Of a stretch of 64,000 nucleotides of DNA, positions 35,370 through 48,999 are shown one piece after another. Below the pieces are notes generated by a model. The model did no database searches. It was not told the DNA's origin and was given only the letters and a program-made list of their open reading frames with translations. Every line of letters starts with the position of its first letter. Within the stretch, counting starts at the first letter, position 1. The position numbers were made by a program, and so were the translations under genes. The DNA is taken from the NCBI GenBank assembly GCA_003254925.1, contig QANZ01044843.1, forward strand, positions 169,690-233,689, written 5' to 3'. The stretch comes from Chamaecrista fasciculata (taxonomy: Eukaryota; Streptophyta; Magnoliopsida; Fabales; Fabaceae).

Positions 35370-36320
35370 CAGGACTCTATTTTCTTTTATCAAAGAGTAC
35401 TGTTTCCTAACTTGTATATGTTGTGAGAACTTATAGGCTAGGCTGTTTTGGATTGAGTCTGGTAATTTCTCCTCCTTCAACAAGATTGTGTGCTCACAAT
35501 TTTGAACTTCTCTGTATCATCAGATCATCGATCACTACTAGGAGAACTTATTGTGAAATATTTTTGAGATGGAATTTCCTAAATGGAGTAGTTGCATCTA
35601 TTCAAAGGTTTATATATCTGTCAGCTTTTTCCACTATAATAAAACGTAAAAAATTACCAAAACACCAAACCTTTGGGTGCTAGGTTGTTAAAAAATAAAT
35701 CAATTTATTATGTTTTTTCTTACATGCCTGTTATCTGATTTGACCGTTGATTTAATTAGTTGAATCTATCAATTAGTGATTCAACATTTTATCTGATTTT
35801 AAGTTTTTAAACCAACTTTCAGTTTTCTTTTTTCAAAACCAAATATTGAAAAACAGATTATTAAACAGATTTTTTTGTTTTTTTATTTTTAAAAACAAAA
35901 AACTGTTTTTACAGATAGAAATCAAACTGGCCCTTTATAATTTTCTTAGCATAAACACCCAAACTTAATAATTTATTTCCAACATTCCTGCCATGATGAC
36001 ATGATGTCGTTGCATCAACAAGTTTCTTCAGCTACCATATACCATTCCCACACGTTTTCTGGATTTTCAGCCTCACAAATCACAAAGAAAATAAACGTGT
36101 TGAATTTTCTCATTCATTGATTTGATCAATATTTCTTCACAATGGTAGGCACCTACTTGCCCCCCACTACATAATAGTTAATTAATTAGCATTCTTTCTT
36201 TAATTATTTCCCGTGGACTATGCATGGTCATTTTCATGTACACCCCCCATCTATAAATAAAGCAAAGCAAAGAAAGCTAGTTCTTGGAGATTGAAGGTTG
36301 AAGCCAGATTAATACATACA

Positions 36321-36354
<34 letters not shown>

Positions 36355-36371
36355 GCATCTTTCATATTGGT
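35370..36371. other. Intergenic region with a candidate core promoter
   Basis: 3' flank of the LRR gene, then the upstream region of the small frame at 36372. A TATA-box-like TATAAATA lies at 36252-36259, about 120 bases before that frame, followed by an (ACAT)n repeat at roughly 36312-36350 that would be in the leader. Confidence 0.4.
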
Positions 36372-36515
36372 ATGGGTTTGTGTTTCTTCAACATATTTTG
36401 GTGCTTCTATGAATCATCAGAAACCAAACAATTTATATGTGATGGAGATGTTTGTATTCTCACAACTCGGAAGGAATACAGAGCCAAAAGATCCAACGCC
36501 AATAAGCAACGCTGA
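36372..36515 (+). CDS. Possible 47-residue protein with an N-terminal MG
   Basis: Frame MGLCFFNIFWCFYESS... with ICDGDVCIL in the middle and a basic tail (RKEYRAKRSNANKQR). The Met-Gly start with a nearby Cys is compatible with N-myristoylation plus palmitoylation, and the order 'hydrophobic/Cys head, DGDVC motif, basic tail' looks like a small conserved plant protein rather than random sequence. A TATA box (36252-36259) and a good start context (ggtATGG) support transcription and translation. A longer in-frame Met at 36291 only adds a translation of the ACAT repeat, so I prefer 36372. No function can be stated. Confidence 0.45.
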   Translation: MGLCFFNIFWCFYESSETKQFICDGDVCILTTRKEYRAKRSNANKQR

Positions 36516-38207
36516 TGGTGGAGCTTTCATTTGAAGCCTTTTTTCTTTCTTACAAGTTATATTTCTATATAAACACACACGTATATAGCATCTTTCATTT
36601 AATTTAATTATATTCCGTCTTTGTAATTTTTTATTCATCTTTTTTTCTTTTCAGAAAAATTATTCCCATATTTATTTGGGATTATCTATATATATAGCTT
36701 GGTTCAGTAAACTCTAATGATTAATTTCCAGAAGATTGAAATCTTCTTTTGGGGGATAAACTTTGTCGAAATTAGGAACATTATTTAACATTGAAAAAAC
36801 AAAGGTTAAGCTATTCTTTAAGTTAGTTACATCAATTTCTTAGACCTGTTAGCAAGATGCAAGAATGAATTGGAATGTATTTCTTTAGTGAATCAATGAT
36901 CAATGACTAATTTCCTTCTTATGTTAGACGGGAGAATGTTTATTTATCATTTTTTATTTTGTGACATCTAGGAAAAAAATATTCTTTTATTTTTGTTCCA
37001 AAAAACACAATACATGTATCACATATATCAATTAAATTTTAACTAGGGGAAAAAAGTAATCATTGAATTCAAAAATACTAGGGAAAAAATAATAAGTATT
37101 GAGAGGTTAAAGAAAGAAACAAGATAATTAAATTACAAAACAGTAAATCAAAGTGATTCAAAACTATAAATGCAAGAGTCAAAAATAATGTACCATTAAG
37201 CATGTAGATCAAAGAAGGCCAGAAAAAAAAAAGCATGTAGATCAATTAGGAGTTAATTCAGTTTAATTAAGACTTGAAAATGCAATTATGTTAAATATTT
37301 GATGGTAGAGATTTATCATCCTTATAGTTCTACCTGGCTCGAATGAGAATATCCATAGTTCTTACAATTATTTGATCATTAATTTGCAATTTAACCGTAA
37401 TTTATCTTGGTTAAGTTATAAAAATGGACCATGTGTCTAGTCTATTTGCATGATGAAGCCGAGTCAAAGTTTGCATTGGAATAGCATGATAAAGGTCATG
37501 TGGTTTATTTCATCAAAGATTAAGCCATAATAAGTAATAAGTATTTGATGTAGTAAGTGAATTGCACCTCGAATCTAGATTCGAATTTTGAAGTTGATAT
37601 TGTTAAGACCTAGATTTGAGTTGCACCTCGTATTTTTGTTAAAACTATTTTGGAAATTCAGAACATCTCTAAGGAATTTTTCATTTTTTAAGTTTTAAAA
37701 TCAATATTTGGTGTTTTGAATTTTGAAAACAAAAAAGAAAATAATATCATCAAACATGTTTTTTAGTTTTTTTTTTAATTTTTGAAAATAAAAAGCTACT
37801 TTTTGGGAGGGAATCAAGTAGACTCAAAAAATCTTTTGTGTCACCTCATTTATTAGAACATATATAATAAAAAAGCAAAACATTTAAATTAGAATCTAGC
37901 TTAGAGATGAAAATTTGGCGAAATCACATTTTGAACTAATAATATAACAAATGAGAAAGTTTTGATAATCAAAATAGAATTAAACAAAAAGGTTTTAGAA
38001 CCAAAATGAATTCCATCCTATAATTTGAAGACGAAAATGAAATTTTGATGAATGAGATGATAAGCTAATAATTTTTTTTCTTAACCCTAATCGACGGCGC
38101 CTTTCTTCTCTGTTGCTATGTTAACAGTGTGAATTACATGGAGATTATAGTACCCACCCCTCATACCAATAACACTCACTTCCTCCATAATTGAACCCAT
38201 TCGAACC
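36516..38207. other. AT-rich intergenic stretch, no gene seen
   Basis: Nothing recognisable besides the probable 5' UTR of the DUF971 gene near 38090-38207. Confidence 0.45.
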
Positions 38208-39806
38208 ATGTTAGGAGCAATTCGAAGATTAAGCACCATCGTCGATGCTCCACGCCTTACTAGATTCTCTCTTCAACCCCCAAAATGCGTAATTCTTTCC
38301 TCCTCTCCATTTGTTTTTCATACCTAATTCTATGATTGATTAGATTAGATGCTTCCTTTTAGGCAATGTTGGACTTTAGGAACCTGCTGCAACTTTAATT
38401 TACATTATAGTGATATAAATTGTGACATTTTGTCGGGGTTCTGATGATGAGCTTACTTATTAAGCTTACACTTGTAATTGATTTCATCAGTTTGAACACC
38501 GTTAGGGTGTGTGATAGAATTATAGAAAGATTTCTACCATTTTCTTGAATGAAGGGTTGAGGACAGCTCTATGTAAGTTCATGTGTAATGGTCTACTAGT
38601 TCCACTAGTGAGGATTCAGATGCATTGTGTCTAATTTGTGATTGGAAACTCTGGAGAAGAAGCAAACCTGCTTGATTCTTTTGATTTCTTACCTATTGAC
38701 TAGTAAATGGTAGTTGGGGGTATCCAATATGCTGGGTGCACTATAAGTTCTTTGGACTTAGCTAAGTTAGTTTTAATAGCTTATACTTCCTCAGTAATTT
38801 GATGATGATGCTCTGTCATTTTTCAATATTTTCTTTTCTTCATGAAAGTAATAGTTTATCAACATCGCAAAGTTTCACTGGACAAGTATTGGATTTGAAT
38901 ACTTGGTAAAAATCCTCACTAGGACTGCTCACTTATAAAATGATATCTTTTTGATACAGCAAACTACTATAGTCTTTAATAATTTAACCCACTATTTTCT
39001 TTTTGTGGTTTTCCTCTTCATTTACAGTTTATGCCTGGATGTGTTGTACTCTAAGATATCTATATAGAATTTACGGAACTATAATTGTCAAAAATTTATT
39101 GCAGGATGATCTTAAGTTTTCTCCATTGTTTCTTTATCTTACTGCCTCATTCAGTTACCTTCATGAACCTCTTGTTTCAGGTAGAAGTAGAATTTGCTGA
39201 TGGTAGTGTATTCAAGTTGTCTGCTGAATTTCTCAGAATCAATAGTCCCGCCGTTGATGGAAAAATCAGGTCAATTGGTGGCGAAAAGGTACCTTTCGCT
39301 CTTTTAAAATTCTTTTTGAATTTATTTGAAATATGATCATCATACATATTCCTACTTTGAGAACTACAAATCAGCTCTGAATGGTTCTTTAAAGCCATTG
39401 TCGTTGCAATGTTGCTATTCTTTGCAATAAAATTTCAAAAATTCTCCTAGTTAACACCTTTATTGAATTTGTCACTGTTACCAGGTGATATCTGGGCGAC
39501 GTCATGTGGGAATTATGACTGCAGAACCAATAGGAAACTATGGGGTTAGGTACTACAATCTTAGAACTAAATCTGGGTGTAAAACTTTTCTCTCTGGTAA
39601 CAAAAATTAAATTGTCAAGAAAGTGATGTGGTGATTATTGTTGGATTGTATTATCCAGGTTAATTTTTGACGATTTGCATAAAACTGGGATCTATTCCTG
39701 GGATTTTTTCTATCATCTGGGAAGTAACAAGTTTACCCTCATGAGAAATTACATTAAAACACTGAAGAAGCATGGACTTAGTCGGGATCCACATAGAAGA
39801 AAATGA
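38208..39806 (+). CDS. Stand-alone DUF971 (GBBH-like N-terminal domain) protein, probably mitochondrial
   Basis: Four exons join in phase into 133 residues: 38208-38288, 39181-39288, 39485-39549 and 39659-39806. Residues 1-27 are rich in Arg/Ser and lack acids except one Asp (MLGAIRRLSTIVDAPRLTRF), as expected for a mitochondrial presequence. The rest is one DUF971 domain: VEVEFADGSVFKLSAEFLR, the H-V-G-I-M-x(4)-P-I-G-N-Y-G core (HVGIMTAEPIGNYGVRLIFD) and GIYSWDFFYHLG. The same domain sits at the N-terminus of gamma-butyrobetaine hydroxylase and in the iron-sulfur scaffold HCF101, but here it stands alone. Whether it binds metal or a partner is unknown. Intron 1 is long (892 bp); a small extra exon there cannot be ruled out but is not needed for frame. 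Confidence 0.82.
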
Positions 39807-41690
39807 TTCAGACTTCAGTTTGATTAGCAGCCAAGGCAAGTTTGAGTTTGAAGAAAGCTTGAGGAAGACGTGATTCATTGTTGGTCACTGGTTAGTTTCA
39901 TTTGTTGAAACTGAATTGCTACCTTATCATGTCACAATATTTGCAATTTTGACAATTAACATAAGATTTACTGTGTATAATTTGATCTTTATGTTATGTA
40001 AAAGATGAAGTTTATGGTACCATGGCTAAGATTATCTCACCCAAGTTGAACTCGAAAGGGAGATTGCTCTACCCATCACCTTGGTACTTTTTTTTTTTTC
40101 ATCAATCCAAATCCGATGTATGTTACACACTTAATTATAATAAAAAAAAAAGTCTTTCTAATGAAATTAGTTGCATTCACAAAGTTATTCTCTTTTCTTT
40201 TTCATAAACTCTATATATTTTAAATTAAAATATTTTAGAGAAACTACTAAAATTTAAATAAAAAGAGCATATATGAAAGACTAATTTTTCTTCTCACCCT
40301 CCTCCCTTTTTCAATTCTTCCCTCTCCTTTCCTTTTGTTGTTTCCCAAACGAAGGGAGAAGGATTGTCATTCCTAAATGCAGAAACTATATTTATAAAAT
40401 GAGTCCAAATTTCAAAATTTTAGTTTGAGAGGAGTTCATTTCAACACTAAGTTGTTAGCCCCAAAAAACTTATCTCAAACATCACCCCACAATCAATAAG
40501 AGGTTAGTCCAAGCAATAAGCGATTTGACATAACTTATATAAAGTTCTAGATGCAAAATCCTATGAACGTAATTACTCTTGTATTGAAAGATGTACTCTC
40601 TTATTATAGCTAAGTGCGTAACACAAATTAAATCCATATTAATCAAAACAAAACTTTGAATATTAGATAGACAAAAAAAACTCCATCTCACAAAAAAATC
40701 ATTTGATTGGAAGTCAATTACACAAACTCATCCAGAAGACCAGATGGGCTCCCATAACTTAAATATCTCCAAAATATAAAGATTTATTTTTTAAAAAATA
40801 AAATATAAGAGTAATTACATTAAAATTTTAAATAAATTATAAATAATAAATAATTAATTTTTCACAATTAACTTTATACCATCTAAAGATGATCATGAAT
40901 AAGATATAAACATGATACTAAAATTTTTGCTCTCAACGTAGATATAAGTAAGTATCAAACTCAATTCTCATTCTCGAATCTTACAAATAATCAAGTTTTC
41001 ATACTAACCCAAACCAAAAAAAAAAATTATTTTTTATTAATTTAAAGTCCTTTTTCAAAATTTTTACCCCCTTTTATCTATCTCTAGACTGGAACAGAGA
41101 CTCTTGTAATAAAATTTCAAAGTTGCTATTGATAATCCCTAATCTCATCATTCAAAAATCAAATCATGAGTTTACTTTTAATTTCAACAATAGTACAAAT
41201 TCTAACTTGTTTCAAAGTATTAAAAAACTGAGTTTGGAGTTTGGACTTGAATTGTAGAAGCGCCACACAGCCAGAGCACAACGCTGCATTGTCTTCCCCA
41301 TTATGACAAAGACAAGCAGCATTTTCCCCATCACAATTTCCTCATCAAAATATATTCAAAATACATAATATAAGTTTTTATCAAAGTGCGTTTACTTTGA
41401 ATTTATTATATATATCTAGATTCTGGAGATTACGCTTTTATATGTATATGCTCCACTACGTATTCTGATCTGATCTATTCACTATATATGCGGACTCACT
41501 ATACATATACAATACAGCCTTCAATTCTCTCAATTTCTTCTTTTCACACCTCAATAAAACGCGTACACATCATCATCATCCCTTTCTTCACTCTACAAAA
41601 CCCATTCAATCATATATATATATATAGGCTTAAGCTCATTAATATATGCAGTTATAACTTATAACTAGAAAGAGTACAAGCAATATTAAT
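39807..41690. other. Intergenic stretch, no gene seen
   Basis: 3' flank of the DUF971 gene and 5' flank of the GDSL gene. A TA repeat at 41613-41627 lies about 65 bases upstream of the GDSL start codon. No coding similarity. Confidence 0.45.
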
Positions 41691-44600
41691 ATGGGTTATT
41701 CTTCGTTTTTCTTTATTATCATTAATGTCTTGATAATAAGCTTGAGCAGCTTTTGCTATACTAGTATTGAGGCTCAAATAACTCAAAAGGCTCCAGCTTT
41801 ATATGTATTTGGAGACTCACTTGTGGATGTTGGCAACAACAATTACCTCACTCTTTCCATTGCTAAGGCTAACCATTTTCCTTATGGTGTTGATTTCCCC
41901 ACCAAAAAGCCCACTGGTAGATTCAGCAATGGCAAGAATGCTGCTGATTTCATTGGTACGTATGTCCTCACTATACTATTATCTTTCAATCACTCTCGAT
42001 CTCTTTATTACATGCAATTTCTCAAACTCAGTACAGTTTAATTTCTTGATGTGCATATACATTTATGCATGCATGCTTCTCATTGTGATTGTATATACAA
42101 TAAGATCTTTATCAGCTTTTACAATATGCCACTTTGGACGCGTTTAATTTCCGCCAAGCCAAACATGAATTGATATCTCATATTAGTGTACTATACTAAA
42201 TATAAGTGAAGCGCCTTAAAGTGAGATATTAATTAATAATTAGTGCATCTATTATTGTATTCAATATCATCTTTTGTGTGTGTGCTTTACTTTTCTGGTG
42301 GTTTATATCTATAAGTAATCCCATCCTATGAGAATATTGGTGCATGACTGATTACACCCAAAAAAGCATAAAGAGTGAGACACACCAACATGGGAGTTAA
42401 CGCAGATGCACTAACTTTAGAAAAGTTCATAAAGCTAAACTGCAATCTTATGGGCAAAAGGGAAAGCTAAAAAGGCCTTTTGCTTAGTAAAAGGGGAAAG
42501 AAACCAAAAGAATCTAGCTTTTTTTTCTTATATCTAGCTTAAACAAGATTAATATTCGTATACACTGAAAATACTCATGATTCGTTAATATATACATTGG
42601 ATATATGTTGTTAATTTGTTTTTGGCAAAATTGTTTGAATAATTGATCGATTGGACTAATTAATAATGGATGATTGAATGGAATTGACATATTGCAGCTG
42701 AGGAATTGGGTTTGGCAACATCGCCTCCATATCTATCGTTTGCCAAAAGCAACAAGAATAATGTTAACGTGTCGTTGTTGGATGGTGTTAGCTTTGCCTC
42801 TGCGGGTGCTGGCATCTTCGATGGCACTGACGACCGTTTTGTAAGCACTACACAACAACACTTTCATTTTCTAATCCATTAATTCCATCTCACTTTTTAA
42901 CATATATAGATACATACACACATATACACATCCACATGTAGCCCCAACAAAATACAAATATGTTATGTATGGTTAATTCTTTGAATCCAATCGGTGAGAT
43001 ATATCAGGATGTTCAAGATGATAGGTGTATTTGTGTGGCCTTTAGGGAAAGGGATAACATTATAAGAATAAGGTTAGGAAGACAGCTAATGAAATATTTG
43101 GCCCAAAAAATAAAAGGCAGCTAATGAAACAGTGATATATAGTAACACACAAAACCAGACAATGTAGTTCCCACCTCATAAAATCATACCATATAATATA
43201 ACCGACAACCATGATTTCCATATATATATATATATATGCAGTGAGCCATCCCCACTTATTGTTGTTGGTATATCTGAATTTGACTTTTATATATATATAT
43301 ATATAAATGATATATTTTTAGAGGCAATCGATACCATTGAGAAAGCAAGTGGATTACTACGTGGAAGCACATGAGGAAATGAGGAAAGAAATAGGAGAAG
43401 ACGGTGCACTACAGAGTCGTCTTTCAAAATCCATATTTGGTGTTGTGATTGGTAGTAATGACATCTTTGGCTACTTTGACTCTTCCACTCTTAGACACAA
43501 TAACACACCTCAGCAGTATGTGGACTCCATGCTTTCCTCACTCAAAGCGCAATTACAGGTAAACACAACACAATTATAAAGATTATAATCTTATTTGTTA
43601 AGATTTAGGATATTTGTGTAATCTTTTATGTGATTTGTTTCTCAATTAGTTATCATATATTTTGAGATAGAATCCTTGGTGGCTAAGAAATTAAGTATTT
43701 GGGCCTATTGGGCTTAGGTTAAGTAATCCTTGTGAATCTAGGGTTTGAGATGCCTATAAATAGACTAGTAGCTAATTATGGAGAGAAGACTTGAGACGTG
43801 ATTCATTCATCAAGTTATTGTAAACTCATAATCTTTATAGTGAAGTTCATTGTTTTCTTCTCTTTGTTCCGCATTCTCATATACTTTATTTGATCTATGA
43901 ATGTTGTTGGGAGATACTCTGAATCCTAACAACAATAATGCAAAATCATCATTTCATCAATCATCACCAATTATTTATTCACCATCACTCAACTCAACTC
44001 TTTTCATAATTATTCAATAGGGAAAATCTAAAAAAAAAAACACTATAGCTATAGCACACTAGGTTTTAACCGTTGGATTTACTTTTTTTATCTTGAGATT
44101 TGTACAACAAATTATAGCATAACCCTGATTATGCCTATAAGTTGACATTTGACACATACATTGAGAATGAATTTAGATTATTCTAGTGTCACTACTCGTT
44201 AAGCTGTAGAAAGAGAAAGTTTAGATCCCACTAACACTTTCTCTCGAGAATACATAAAATAAGATTAATAAATGAGATTAATGTGGCATGATGCAGAGAA
44301 TATATGATTATGGAGGGCGTAAGTTTGTGATAGCAGGAGTGGGTGCAATCGGGTGCTGCCCGGCCTACAGAGTGAAGAACAAGACAGAGTGTGTAAAAGA
44401 AGTGAATGATTGGGCCCTTTTATATAACCAAGGCCTCAAGTCCATGTTGCATGAATGGCAATCCCAAAATCAAGGCATCACCTTTTCCTACTTTGATACC
44501 TTCAATGCCATCAATGACCTCATTCTCAATCAAGCTTCTTATGGTATTATTCTTCATTCATCTCTAATCTCTATGCCTACTACTCATGCTTTCTCTAGTA

Positions 44601-44888
44601 ATTGTCTTCTTAGTTCTTGTATAATAATGTAGATGATAACGTGTGTGAGTGTGTGTATTACTTTCAGGATTTACAGAGGTAAGAGCAGCATGTTGTGGAA
44701 TAGGGGAGCTAAGAGGACAAGGTCCTTGTTTGGTAATTTCAAAGTATTGTTCCAACAGAGACGAGCACATCTTCTGGGATCAATATCATCCTTCACAAGC
44801 AGCCTCTCGTTTATTTGTCGATAAAATTTTCAATGGTCCTTCCCAATATTCTTATCCTATTAATATGAAACAGCTTGTAGCCCTTTGA
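41691..44888 (+). CDS. GDSL esterase/lipase, secreted
   Basis: Five exons join in phase into 370 residues: 41691-41955, 42698-42840, 43322-43558, 44297-44543 and 44668-44888. Residues 1-28 form a signal peptide ([20 protein letters not shown]). Block I is [13 protein letters not shown] with catalytic Ser43; an oxyanion Gly is in [12 protein letters not shown]; block III is [11 protein letters not shown] (Asn182); block V is WDQYHPSQ with catalytic Asp335 and His338. All catalytic-site residues of the plant SGNH family are present, and both the five-exon structure and the length are typical. Such enzymes hydrolyse acyl esters in the apoplast or on surface lipids; the substrate cannot be read from sequence. 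Intron 3 (43559-44296) contains a solo LTR. Confidence 0.93.
43596..43934 (+). mobile_element. Solo LTR in intron 3 of the GDSL gene
   Basis: A 339-bp block with TG...CA ends (TGTTAAGATTTAGG and CCTAACAACA), a TATA-like CCTATAAATAGACTAG at about 43753 and an R/U5-like stretch following it. The 5-bp flanks TTATT and ATAAT do not match, so the target duplication has decayed or the end is misplaced. No internal domain remains. Confidence 0.6.
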
Positions 44889-45567
44889 AATTTTTTAACA
44901 GTACACTGCCATCATCAATCAGTAAGACCCAAATTATGTATACTTTAGTAGTTTGATGCCATCATTACAATTAGTATGCCTTTTCTTTTCTTATTTCCTT
45001 AAAAAAAGAACGGAATGTTTGTGAAATATCAATTTCATTCTATTAAAGCATTGTTTGTTAAATTATACTGTTCAATTATCAGCACAAAGTATAATTTACA
45101 GCTTAACTAAGTTACATTTCATTGTTTGTTTCCTCCTCAATTCATATTTTGAATGAGTTGATGATCCTAAGATTCAACTCAGTTTATTGAATTTTTTCAT
45201 TGTTTGTCATTCAAGTGAGCATGTGGATGGTGTTCAAGTGGGGCATTTTCTCTGCTATTTTAGTGCTAGGGTAACTAAATATATCTAAGTTCAATCCCCA
45301 TCTCACCCCATTCTTCACTGTAAACTTCCAAATACTTGCGCCTCTTTATAACCAAAAATTTAGAATAAAATACCCATGCATGGAATCAACGGTATTTACA
45401 ACTACATCTTAATTAAGTCAATCAGTCAAGAAGATGAATCTCTCTCTCAAGCTTCCACCCCCAAAAAAGCCAAACAGGGTAATCTATGCAGTTTTCTTGC
45501 ATCCGTTAGTCTCTCCTCTACCGACTGAAAAGGTAAGTTGGAATTTTCATAGGGAATGATCTACCAA
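44889..45567. other. Convergent 3' flanks of the GDSL and zinc-finger genes
   Basis: Both genes end here (GDSL plus, zinc-finger minus). No coding signal and no defined repeat. Confidence 0.5.
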
Positions 45568-48500
45568 TTACGAAGGCTTTTTCTTTCGGTTAGTCTGTGA
45601 GATGCGCCGCAGCACTTGAGTTCCCCTTTTCATCCCTCTGCAGTACAAAAATCTGAAGATTATTGGTTCTGTTCATCATAAAGCTAACAGAAATATGGTG
45701 ACTGACAAGTTTTGGAAAATATACCTTCGATATAAGTAAATGTAGAGATAGAAAAGTATGAGCAACATCACTACAAAAATGGAGACAATGAGATAGAGAA
45801 CATTCATCTTCTTCTGCAAAGTAACAATACCAATCAATCAAAATGTTTCCTATTTATTTCATCATAACAAACTATTCAATGATTCCGTGACCCAGATGCA
45901 CTTTCACCAAAAAGTTGCATCAACCACATTGCATTTTATTTTCTTCTCTAAATTGATTCATCCAAGTGCGTTGCTATCCTGAATAGTTTCTTGCTGACCA
46001 TGAAAAGAAGGCAAGCCAAGGAAACTAAGGTTTTGAAGATTTACTTTTGCATAAGCTATACTACTTGTGAATGTAAACTTCAGGACTCCTAAAATTTAAA
46101 CCACAAATAACGGTTTCCAGAAATATAATATAGCTCAAATTACTCAATATATGTATGAGAATATCATTCAGAACTCCTCAGGTGAACATTAAAATGCACA
46201 TAGGAAAATAATTCATTTGTAAGTGTCAAATAACTTACCATACGCCCTCTGGAGAAGGGCTTCTGACTACCAGTGCAGGTGTGGGCATCGCAGAATTGGC
46301 GTAAGAAGAATTCTGATAAATTGATAATATGAGAAAGCAGTGTCACAAACTATGCAAACTCATAAAATAATGTTAAAATATTGGTATACCATGAAGTCTG
46401 CCTGCTGCTGGGCCCTCACTAAGTGGAAAACAACTATCAGCTAAACTCTGTGCAGAAGAGACAAATTAGAAACAGAAAGAAAATTGGCTTATGCGAGGAA
46501 TAGATTAACCAAGAGCACACCTCACACATATGTTTATTCCTTGCAGCAGCAGCAGGATTGCACTTTGATTTTTTTGATCCAGAATTCGTTATCAAGTCGC
46601 AGTGTAGTGCACCACATGCATCTGACAAGCACTTTCTTTGACTCTAGAGTAACCACAAGCATCCCATTTCAGTATTCAAATTTGAAAAAGCTGATGATTA
46701 ATGCAAGTATCTATAGGGAAAAAAATCTGTCCAAAATATGCATGCTAAAGTTACAGCGAATACAGTAATTCAATCAGTTGCATAACATCTTCCTTTCTTA
46801 TTGCTTCTCTATGTGGACTGTCTACAGATCAAGTTATGAATTACAAAGGAGATGTAAACTAGTTATTCTTCGGCGACCATCAAAACATAATAATATGCTT
46901 TTGGCTTTTCACACTTGATTTCCAGCTCATAAAAATAGAAAGGGTCCAGAAGCATTTATTCAAGTGTTTTTGTGTTTTTGGAGAAGTGCATGAATAACTC
47001 AAAAATTGTATGTCAAAGAACAACTTGTGCATGTTAAGACAAGAGAAGGGCATGTGAAAATACAATAGACTGGAACGGAGGGTGTGACAATGGATTTACT
47101 TCAAGGCTCGCCAACGATTTTATATATTATAATTGTGCTCCTACTGATAGGCTCAACACAGATGCCTATGTGAAATTCCATTTTGGGTTCCTAATATTGA
47201 AATTTAGAATCAGAACAATTTTGAGTTCATTCTGCTACATCAATCATACAAACAAAATATTCTTCAGTAGGCACTACATATGGATAGGCAAGTTTGATAA
47301 TGAAAGTACCACATAAATTACTCCACCAAGTTCTTAACCTAATTTTGCTCAGGTGGTTCTAGCTGTATAGAACACTGCCAAAAGATGATCCGAACAATAA
47401 ATAGTCCATACAGTAAAAGACAAGAAGATTCTCTAAGAGGGGGAGAGAGAGAGCTTGAGCAAGGAAACATCTCAAAACATACTGGTACCATCTTGGCATT
47501 TTTACACACTGAAGTTCCCCATGAAAGACCGTAATAAAAAAAAGTGAAATATAAAATCCATTTTCTCTGATGAAATGAATTCTTATTCAGTGTACATCTA
47601 AAATAATTAGCAGGTATCAAAGGAAGAACTGAATTCTTCTCCAACTCTAACTGGTCATTTTGCATCAAAGGAAGATGAACAGCGTGCTGGACAAGAAGAA
47701 AATTACCTGATTCAGTAAATTGGAGTGTCTGTTGTCATAATGCAGATCAAGATATTTCTCCTCGTAGAAAATTTTTTTGCAATACCCACACTGCCACTCA
47801 TTTATATCTCTATGAAACTTATGTTGTTCCTGATCCCTAAATAGATCATTGTCAGGGTGAAGCCTGCACTTTCTTGGGATTTGATATTTTTCTTTCCCCA
47901 CAAAGGGCATTAAATACTGCAGCAAAATCATGCATCAAGTGAACTATTCCATATCATTTATCACAATGTGCAACTAGCTTAGTTGATAGCATCAAGAATG
48001 TCATCGATTTGAAAATGCGCCATTACCTCCTCAATTATTTTCCATGCTGCTCTACTTCTTTCCCTAGAACAATGTATTTCATGACTGCCACCCAGCTCCT
48101 GACTCAAAGTTCTGAACAATGACATAATATATTAGGCAAAACACCAATGCCTGGAAATAGAAAAGGAAAAAAAATAGACAACCGTTGATCAAAAGTAAAG
48201 GAAAAAGGAAACAAAGAAACAACTTATTTATCAGGGAAAGAGCTTATATGCAATTCTTTAGACTTTTTCTATCAAATTCACCTCTAAAACAAATCGTCTC
48301 ACACTATCACCAACCCCTTCTTTACTCTGTAGGTGAAAGAAAGACAAATGTGGTGAACCTGAGACCAAAATACTGTATATAAGATTTTTGTCCTATTTAT
48401 TAGTTCTCTACAGGATTCCATCGGGATATGAAAGTGGGTAAGAGTAAAGTCAAGTTCATGCCAAAGCTCCCCTAGGTTAATCCAAAATATTTCCAATCCA

Positions 48501-48999
48501 AGGTTTCTTATTTTTATTTTTTTATTTAAAAAAAACACTTACTTTGCCGCAGATGAATCTGGATCACCCTGTAAAACACCCAAAAAAAAAAATTTATTGA
48601 AGGTATACCAAATAATGAACAAAATAAAACCAGGGTTTCACTTCATAGCTGAAGTAGGATACAGAATAGCACAAAGATCAATTCTGTCTGAATGCAACTA
48701 GTTTGTTGGCTAACCGCCAAAATCTACTAGCATACGACTGGAAAGTTTAGCATTCAATTTTAACTTGAGGGTACTTTAAAAGTTTATAGAACTTGAGCAA
48801 TTGTCTAACTACAGAATAACAACAGCTATAATTATATAAAAAAATAAAAACGAAACAAGAGCTTTGTCCATACACGATCGATGTTTAGATTTGTTGGCGC
48901 GATTGAAAAAACCCTTGCGAGCAGCATAGAAAAAGAGAGGTAAACAAAGCAAAAGACGAGCCAACGATGATCATGATACCGACCCAAAATCTTCTCCAT
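45568..48999 (-). CDS. C2H2 zinc-finger protein with signal peptide and C-terminal membrane span
   Basis: Nine exons join in phase into 273 residues: 48999-48913, 48568-48543, 48111-48027, 47916-47707, 46643-46521, 46447-46390, 46312-46239, 45813-45725 and 45637-45568. Residues 10-28 (HDHRWLVFCFVYLSFSMLLA) look like a signal peptide. A single zinc finger, CGYC-x12-H-x4-H, is at about 114-134. A Cys-rich part follows (KCLSDACGALHCD, KHMCE, FCDAHTCTG). A membrane span MNVLYLIVSIFVVMLLILFY precedes a basic tail RRGMKRGTQVLRRISQ...KKKPS. The layout predicts a type I protein with the finger in the lumen or outside, so DNA binding is unlikely. It resembles an uncharacterised conserved plant family. 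The last exon could start 15 bases earlier at another in-phase AG; I chose the better pyrimidine tract. A different exon-1 frame (MNSIPQRP...) does not splice in phase. Confidence 0.8.
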
